Assembly (NCBI GenBank): GCA_009744235.1
Contig: WPHV01000002.1
Span: forward strand, 372,001 to 436,000
Origin: Gillisella vitis
GTDB lineage: Bacteria; Pseudomonadota; Alphaproteobacteria; Rhizobiales; Rhizobiaceae
DNA: 64,000 nucleotides
Direction of reading: 5' to 3'
Part shown: positions 59,586 through 64,000 of the stretch, piece by piece
Layout of the letters: each line of letters opens with the position of its first letter
Numbering within the stretch: the first letter of the stretch is position 1
Notes under the pieces: generated by a model
What the model was told of the DNA's origin: nothing
The model's database searches: none
Seen by the model: only the letters and a program-made list of their open reading frames with translations
Translations under genes and position numbers: made by a program

Positions 59586-60613
59586 CGGAGCTATCCATGG
59601 CACCGGACCTCCTGATGGATGTCGCCGATCTGAAGAAACATTTTCCGATCCATTCCGGCTTTCTCGGACGCCAGACCGGCGCCGTGCGTGCGGTGGAGAA
59701 TGTCAGTTTTCAATTGCGCAAAGGAGAGACCCTGGGATTGGTCGGCGAAAGCGGTTCGGGAAAATCCACCGTCGCCCGGCTGCTGCTGCGGGCCTTTCCT
59801 GTCACCGAAGGAAGGGTGACATTCCGCCGACGCAATGGTTCGCTGATCGACATCGCCAAGGCGGGCAATGCCGAAATGCGCGAGTTGCGCGACGAGGTCC
59901 AGATGATCTTTCAGGACCCCTATTCATCGCTCAATCCGCGCCTGCGATTGCTGGAGATTATCGGTGAGCCGCTGATCAACAAGAAGGTGGCGAGGTCTGA
60001 AATCGAGGATCGGGTGGCGGAGTTGTTGAAGCTCGTTGGTCTTCGTCCTGAATTCATGAGCCGTTATCCGCATGCCTTTTCCGGCGGCCAGCGCCAGCGC
60101 ATCGGCATCGCCCGGGCGCTTGCCGTCAATCCGAGTTTCATCGCCGCCGACGAAGCGGTTTCGGCGCTGGATGTTTCGGTCGCAGCTCAGGTCGTCAACC
60201 TGATGCAGGACTTGCAGGAGCAGTTCGGCCTGACCTATCTGTTCATCACCCATGACCTGTCAATGGTCGAGCATATCGCCAACCGCGTCGGCGTCATGTA
60301 TCTGGGCAGGCTGGTGGAAATTGCCGATACGGCAAGCCTGTTCGACAAGCCACGCCATCCCTATACCGAGGCTTTGCTGTCCTCTGTGCCGCAGCCCGAT
60401 CCCCGTGCCAACGCCGCCAAGAAGCGGATCATCCTCAAAGGCGAAATCCCCAATGCCGCCAAGCCGCCGTCGGGCTGCGTCTTTCACCCCCGCTGTCCCT
60501 ATGCGACCGATATCTGCCGTCAGGTGGAGCCGCAACTGGAAGCGCTAGATGGCAGCGACAATGCCGTGCGTTGTCATCGTGCCGCGGAACTGGATCTGGC
60601 GGGCGTTCGCTGA
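59582..60613 (+). CDS. Family-5 importer ATPase (DppF/OppF-like)
   Basis: 343 residues. The start at 59582 overlaps the preceding stop and follows GGGAG. Walker [17 protein letters not shown]-loop IFQDPYSSLNPRLRL, signature AFSGGQRQRIGIARAL and Walker B IAADEAVSALDVSV are in order. The C-terminal cysteine-rich segment is [20 protein letters not shown]. Note DEAVSALD instead of the common DEPVSALD, a known variant. It closes the five-gene importer operon. Confidence 0.9.
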   Translation: MTELSMAPDLLMDVADLKKHFPIHSGFLGRQTGAVRAVENVSFQLRKGETLGLVGESGSGKSTVARLLLRAFPVTEGRVTFRRRNGSLIDIAKAGNAEMRELRDEVQMIFQDPYSSLNPRLRLLEIIGEPLINKKVARSEIEDRVAELLKLVGLRPEFMSRYPHAFSGGQRQRIGIARALAVNPSFIAADEAVSALDVSVAAQVVNLMQDLQEQFGLTYLFITHDLSMVEHIANRVGVMYLGRLVEIADTASLFDKPRHPYTEALLSSVPQPDPRANAAKKRIILKGEIPNAAKPPSGCVFHPRCPYATDICRQVEPQLEALDGSDNAVRCHRAAELDLAGVR

Positions 60614-60746
60614 AAGGCTCACGAAAGGCGATGCCCCTGCGTTGATCCAGGTCCTTGCGCAAATGTGACTCGATTTGCAGCGCAAACTGTGCAGTAGAAT
60701 GCGTGATTGGCCTGGCGCGGACGTTTCTGTGCTAGGCAAAGCATAT

Positions 60747-61418
60747 GTGAGAGTATCGGCATTGCGGATTCTTGTTGTCGAAGATGATGTCATTCTGGGC
60801 TCTTCCCTGAAGAAGGCCTTTGAGAAACACGCCTATGGCGTGGATCTGATGCGGGATGGCGAATCCGGGCTGCTTGCCATTCAGGATAATGACTATGCTG
60901 TTGTTATTCTGGATGTGAACCTGCCGAAAGCCAGTGGTTTCGAGGTGGTTCGAACTTTGCGTGCCAGCGGCAACAAGGTTCCGGTCCTGCTGCTGACGGC
61001 GCTTGACAGTATTCGCTCGCGGGTTGAGGGACTGGATGAAGGGGCCGACGATTATCTTGTGAAGCCTTTCGATCTGGACGAGCTTCTGGCCCGTGTTCGA
61101 GCGCTCGCTCGCCGGTATGAAGGGCGCACCGAGACATTGATCCGTTGCGGCAATGTCGAGCTTGACCCTTCCGCAATGATCGCCCGCCAGAACGGCACAC
61201 CCCTGCATGTGGCTGGTAAGGAGTTTCATCTGCTCAAGCTGCTGATGGAGCGCGCCGGGCGTTACGTCACCAAAAGCGATATCGAATACGCCCTCTACGA
61301 TATTTCGGCCATGGTGGAGAGCAATACGATAGAAGTGACGATCTACAGTCTGCGCAAAAAATTGGGCGCCGATTTCATCAAATCTATTAGAGGCGTCGGC
61401 TATATGGTCGAGCGGTGA
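60747..61418 (+). CDS. OmpR-family response regulator
   Basis: 223 residues counted from the GTG at 60747, the start that best fits the family (VRVSALRILVVEDDVILG); no strong ribosome site supports it, so an ATG 16 codons upstream is possible. The receiver has the acidic pair EDD, phosphorylation site D56 in VVILDVNLP, and the switch lysine in DDYLVKPFDLDEL. The winged-helix output domain ends in VTIYSLRKKLGADFIKSIRGVGYMVER. It is followed 3 bp later by its kinase. Confidence 0.9.
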   Translation: MRVSALRILVVEDDVILGSSLKKAFEKHAYGVDLMRDGESGLLAIQDNDYAVVILDVNLPKASGFEVVRTLRASGNKVPVLLLTALDSIRSRVEGLDEGADDYLVKPFDLDELLARVRALARRYEGRTETLIRCGNVELDPSAMIARQNGTPLHVAGKEFHLLKLLMERAGRYVTKSDIEYALYDISAMVESNTIEVTIYSLRKKLGADFIKSIRGVGYMVER

Positions 61419-61421
61419 CAC

Positions 61422-62804
61422 GTGACACTCAGTCAAAGACTGTTCCTGAGAATTCTGCCGACGCTGATCATTACCATCGCGCTTGTCGGCGCCTTTGCGT
61501 ATCGAAGCGCCGACCGCGAGATTGAAAATATCTATGATGCGGAGTTGATCAACGACGCCAATACGCTTTGGGTCCTGCTCAACCATCCGCTGGCCAAGAA
61601 TTCGGACAAACCGATCGTCCAGATCCCGGATCTGGATTTCAACATGGACGACCAACTGTCCCTGAACGAAGATGCCGATGATTACGCCGACGCCCATGCC
61701 TTCCGGGCCTGGAAGAATGGCCATCTGGTCATGGTCAGCAGCAATTCCTTTCCGGAATCGGTGCCGGAATTCAAGCGCGGCTTTTCCAATTTCAAGATCA
61801 ACAACGAGGCTTGGCGGGTCTATTCCCTGCCCATCCCCAATTCCGAAGTCACGATCGAAGTGGCTGAGAAAATGGCGCTGCGCGACGGGCTTGTTGCCAA
61901 TATCATTCTCAATCTGTCCTTTCCATTGATGATCCTGGTGCCGGCCATCGCCATTGTTGTGTGGTTCGTCATTCATAATGGCCTCAACCATATCCGGGTG
62001 CTTGTCCGGCAGATCAGGTCACGGACGCCCGACGATCTTTCGGCAATTTCCACCGATGGTCTGCCGCGCGATCTTGTGCCGCTGGTCGGCTCGCTCAATC
62101 AGTTCATGGAAAAGCTGCGCATATCCCTGACGCTTGAACGCCGCTTTGCCGATCTCGCCGCCCATCAGTTGCGCACGCCGCAGGCTGGCATAAAGCTGCT
62201 GCTGCAATTGATCGAGCGGTCGGATTCGGAGGAGGAGCGACAGGCGTTGATGAAGGATCTGACCGCCAGCAATGAGCGGGCGATGCATCTGATCGAGCAG
62301 ATGCTCAATCTGGCCCGCGTTAGTCATCAGCCCTTGAACCTGCAACAGACCAACCTGTTCGATCTGGTTGCCAAGGTGCTGGCAGATTTCGGTCCGGTCT
62401 TCAACGAACGGCGTTTGCAGGTTGAACTTTCTGGAGATGAAGAGGCACTGGTGGCCACCGACAGCAGCTTGTTGCGAATGATGATCGACAATATCGTTGA
62501 CAATGCCATCAAATATTCCCCGGATGCTGGCGCAATCCAGGTTACGATTACCTCGAAAGCGGCCTGCTGGTGTGTTTCAGTCAATGACAGCGGCCCGGGC
62601 ATTCCCGTGCAGCATCGTGACAAGGTTTTCCAGCAATTCTACCGGTTGCCAACAACAGAGCGTGAGGGCACCGGGCTTGGTCTTGCCATTGCTGCGGCAA
62701 TTGCGGGCCGCCTTTCGGTTGATATCGAACTGGGTGTGCCGGACTGGGGCTATGGCTTGCGCATCGACCTGCTGGTGCCAGCGGGGACGCTCACTGCGGC
62801 TTGA
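61422..62804 (+). CDS. Sensor histidine kinase (TctE/QseC type)
   Basis: 460 residues, GTG start. The first membrane helix is 8-27, a periplasmic sensor domain rich in acidic residues follows (30-160, LNEDADDYADAHAF), then a second helix (164-184) and a linker. The dimerisation domain has H248 in FADLAAHQLRTPQAGIKL. N-box MIDNIVDNAIKYS, G1 VNDSGPGIP, and G2 GTGLGLAIAAAIA are intact. The H-box reads RTPQAG rather than RTPLAG, a small deviation. The acidic sensor domain could bind cations or basic peptides; the stimulus is unknown. Confidence 0.9.
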   Translation: MTLSQRLFLRILPTLIITIALVGAFAYRSADREIENIYDAELINDANTLWVLLNHPLAKNSDKPIVQIPDLDFNMDDQLSLNEDADDYADAHAFRAWKNGHLVMVSSNSFPESVPEFKRGFSNFKINNEAWRVYSLPIPNSEVTIEVAEKMALRDGLVANIILNLSFPLMILVPAIAIVVWFVIHNGLNHIRVLVRQIRSRTPDDLSAISTDGLPRDLVPLVGSLNQFMEKLRISLTLERRFADLAAHQLRTPQAGIKLLLQLIERSDSEEERQALMKDLTASNERAMHLIEQMLNLARVSHQPLNLQQTNLFDLVAKVLADFGPVFNERRLQVELSGDEEALVATDSSLLRMMIDNIVDNAIKYSPDAGAIQVTITSKAACWCVSVNDSGPGIPVQHRDKVFQQFYRLPTTEREGTGLGLAIAAAIAGRLSVDIELGVPDWGYGLRIDLLVPAGTLTAA

Positions 62805-62982
62805 TCGGCGGGTTGCAGTCATAGGATGCAAATAAATGATTATAAAGCATAATTTTTAAGTGAACGAAGACACCCCAAGGCTGGTTGGCAAAAAAATCGA
62901 CATTTAAGTTTCACTTCATTTTCGTCTAATCCAGCTTTCAGTTCGCGGTTCTAGGGTTCCTTCACAGATTGAAGGAACCACC

Positions 62983-63687
62983 ATGCAAGCTTTCTGCGAT
63001 TTTGACGGCACGATATCGAAACAGGACGTCACTGACCTCGTCCTGGAGCGGTTCGCCCTGCCTGAATGGACCGATATCGAACAACAATGGGAAGCGGGAG
63101 AAATCAACTCCGCTGAATGCATGCGGGCTCAGATCCGTCTGCTTCAGGCCTATCGGCATGAGATCGACCGGTTTCTCGGTGAGGTCGAAATCGACGCTGG
63201 CTTTCCTGAATTTCGTCGGTTCTGCCTCCAGAACCATATCCGCCTGACCATCGTCAGCGACGGTGTCGATTATTTCATTCGCCGTGTTCTTAGCCATCAC
63301 GGCATCACCGATATCGAAGTGGTTGCCAACCGCATGCTGGAGCCCTCCTGCGGTAACCCGACGGTTTTCGACCTCGACCACCCCTTTGCCAGCCAAAACT
63401 GCGTCACCGGATCGGGTGTCTGCAAATGCAATGTCATCCGCTCCGGCGATGCGGATCACATTTATATCGGCGATGGCCGCTCGGATTTCTGCGTCTCCAG
63501 CCATGCCGCCAAGCTGATCTTCGCCAAATCCAAACTGGCGGTCCATTGCCAGGAAAACCGGATCCCCTTCATCGCTTACCGCGATTTCACCGATATCACA
63601 GCCGCACTCAAGACCTTGAAGACCAAGTCCCTGGCGATTGGGGCTGGTGCTGCTGTGACCACTGTTCCTGCATCAAAAATAGCTTAG
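62983..63687 (+). CDS. HAD-superfamily phosphatase, MtnX/SerB-like
   Basis: 234 residues. The catalytic motif CDFDGTISKQD has D6 and D8. The motif-2 region is LTIVSDGVDYFIRRVL and the motif-4 region HIYIGDGRSDFCVS. This is the HAD-IB pattern of MtnX (methionine salvage) and phosphoserine phosphatases. GAAGGAACCACC gives the ribosome site. The neighbouring aminotransferase and the absence of other methionine-salvage genes suggest a different phosphorylated substrate, for example an amino-alcohol or amino-acid phosphate. That is inference. Confidence 0.8.
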   Translation: MQAFCDFDGTISKQDVTDLVLERFALPEWTDIEQQWEAGEINSAECMRAQIRLLQAYRHEIDRFLGEVEIDAGFPEFRRFCLQNHIRLTIVSDGVDYFIRRVLSHHGITDIEVVANRMLEPSCGNPTVFDLDHPFASQNCVTGSGVCKCNVIRSGDADHIYIGDGRSDFCVSSHAAKLIFAKSKLAVHCQENRIPFIAYRDFTDITAALKTLKTKSLAIGAGAAVTTVPASKIA

Positions 63688-63700
63688 GGAAAACAAGCAT

Positions 63701-64000
63701 ATGCGTGCAACGTTCAAGATTGCCGAACCGCCCGTCGTCTCGCCTTCAGAAGACGAGTTGAGAGAACTCGAGAACCTCTATTGTTCTCATGGCGATACCG
63801 TCCATTATACGGATAAGCCGAAATTCTTCGAAGGTTGTGAAGGCTCGTTTGTCTACGATGCCAGCCAGACGCCGTTTCTCGACCTGCAAATGTGGTATTC
63901 CGCCGTCAATTTCGGCTATCGCAACGAGCGGCTGAACAATGCGGCCCATCGTCAGCTCGACCAGCTTCCGCAGGTCGCGTCCCAATATCTACACCGGGAA
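63701..64000 (+). CDS. Class-III pyridoxal-phosphate aminotransferase, 3' end cut by window edge
   Basis: The first 100 residues of an aminotransferase that runs off the window. AGGGAAAACAAGC precedes the ATG, 13 bp after the phosphatase stop, so the two are co-transcribed. The visible part has FFEGCEGSFVYDASQTPFLDLQMWYSAVNFGYRNERLNNAAHRQLDQLPQVASQYLHRE, the N-terminal pattern of class-III enzymes (ornithine, acetylornithine and omega-amino acid transaminases). The catalytic lysine is beyond the edge. Substrate unknown. Confidence 0.85.
   Translation, partial: MRATFKIAEPPVVSPSEDELRELENLYCSHGDTVHYTDKPKFFEGCEGSFVYDASQTPFLDLQMWYSAVNFGYRNERLNNAAHRQLDQLPQVASQYLHRE

Noticed and set aside
58530..59603. 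A 357-codon reverse frame
   Set aside because: Antisense to the first family-5 ATPase gene.
60732..61991. A 419-codon reverse frame
   Set aside because: Antisense to the response regulator and kinase genes, with shadow-type composition.
1..64000. CRISPR arrays, tRNA/rRNA genes, insertion sequences or prophage
   Set aside because: I saw no regularly spaced direct repeats, no cloverleaf-like segments, and no transposase or phage proteins; weak tRNA-like sequences could be missed without a covariance search.

Overview
The window looks like a high-GC alphaproteobacterial genome, most likely Rhizobiaceae (Agrobacterium/Allorhizobium/Rhizobium). The grounds are a UgpB-A-E-C importer, many solute ABC importers, RIME-like and mosaic intergenic repeats, and the gene styles. 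I could not run a search, so the genus is an inference. The density of catabolic and transport operons would suit a secondary replicon. I see no rRNA, tRNA, CRISPR array, insertion sequence or phage gene.

Layout. 1-477: end-truncated amino-acid ABC permease. 1186-2076: outer-membrane channel-like protein. 2652-7135: divergent treZ and treY, making trehalose from maltodextrin. 7247-10601: OsmC peroxidase, a SHOCT-domain protein and a FAD/NAD(P)-binding protein. 10649-18801: sulfonate-sulfur block, with ssuABC on the minus strand, a second ssuA with ssuD on the plus strand, an Rrf2 regulator, a flavin reductase and an SfnB-like flavoprotein. 19075-25627: LysR regulator divergent from an operon of a catalytically altered alpha/beta hydrolase and an RND efflux pump.

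25738-35809 is the most unusual part. A LysR regulator is divergent from a ten-gene run: C-C or ester hydrolase, EthD protein, extradiol dioxygenase, Rieske ferredoxin, FAD hydroxylase, MFS carrier, cupin, FAH-family hydrolase, NAD-dependent epimerase/dehydrogenase and metal-dependent cyclase/hydrolase. It looks like a complete uptake and ring-cleavage pathway for an aromatic compound I cannot identify.

35889-41058: NitT/TauT-type ABC ATPase with an extra C-terminal domain and a permease made of two fused halves, without a binding protein, beside a FixL/FixJ-like two-component system. 41114-46410: ugpBAEC plus a TIM-barrel isomerase/epimerase. 46720-50840: a second four-gene importer. 50994-60613: a glycosidase and ROK kinase divergent from a five-gene family-5 ABC importer. 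The two promoters each carry a matching 19-bp operator-like dyad, so I infer one repressor controls uptake, cleavage and phosphorylation of an oligosaccharide. 60747-62804: OmpR/EnvZ-type two-component pair. 62983-64000: HAD phosphatase and the start of a class-III aminotransferase.

Intergenic DNA holds a three-hairpin mosaic repeat (three copies and a fragment) whose stems covary, RIME-like palindromes, several terminator hairpins, and stem-loops placed after binding-protein genes inside ABC operons.
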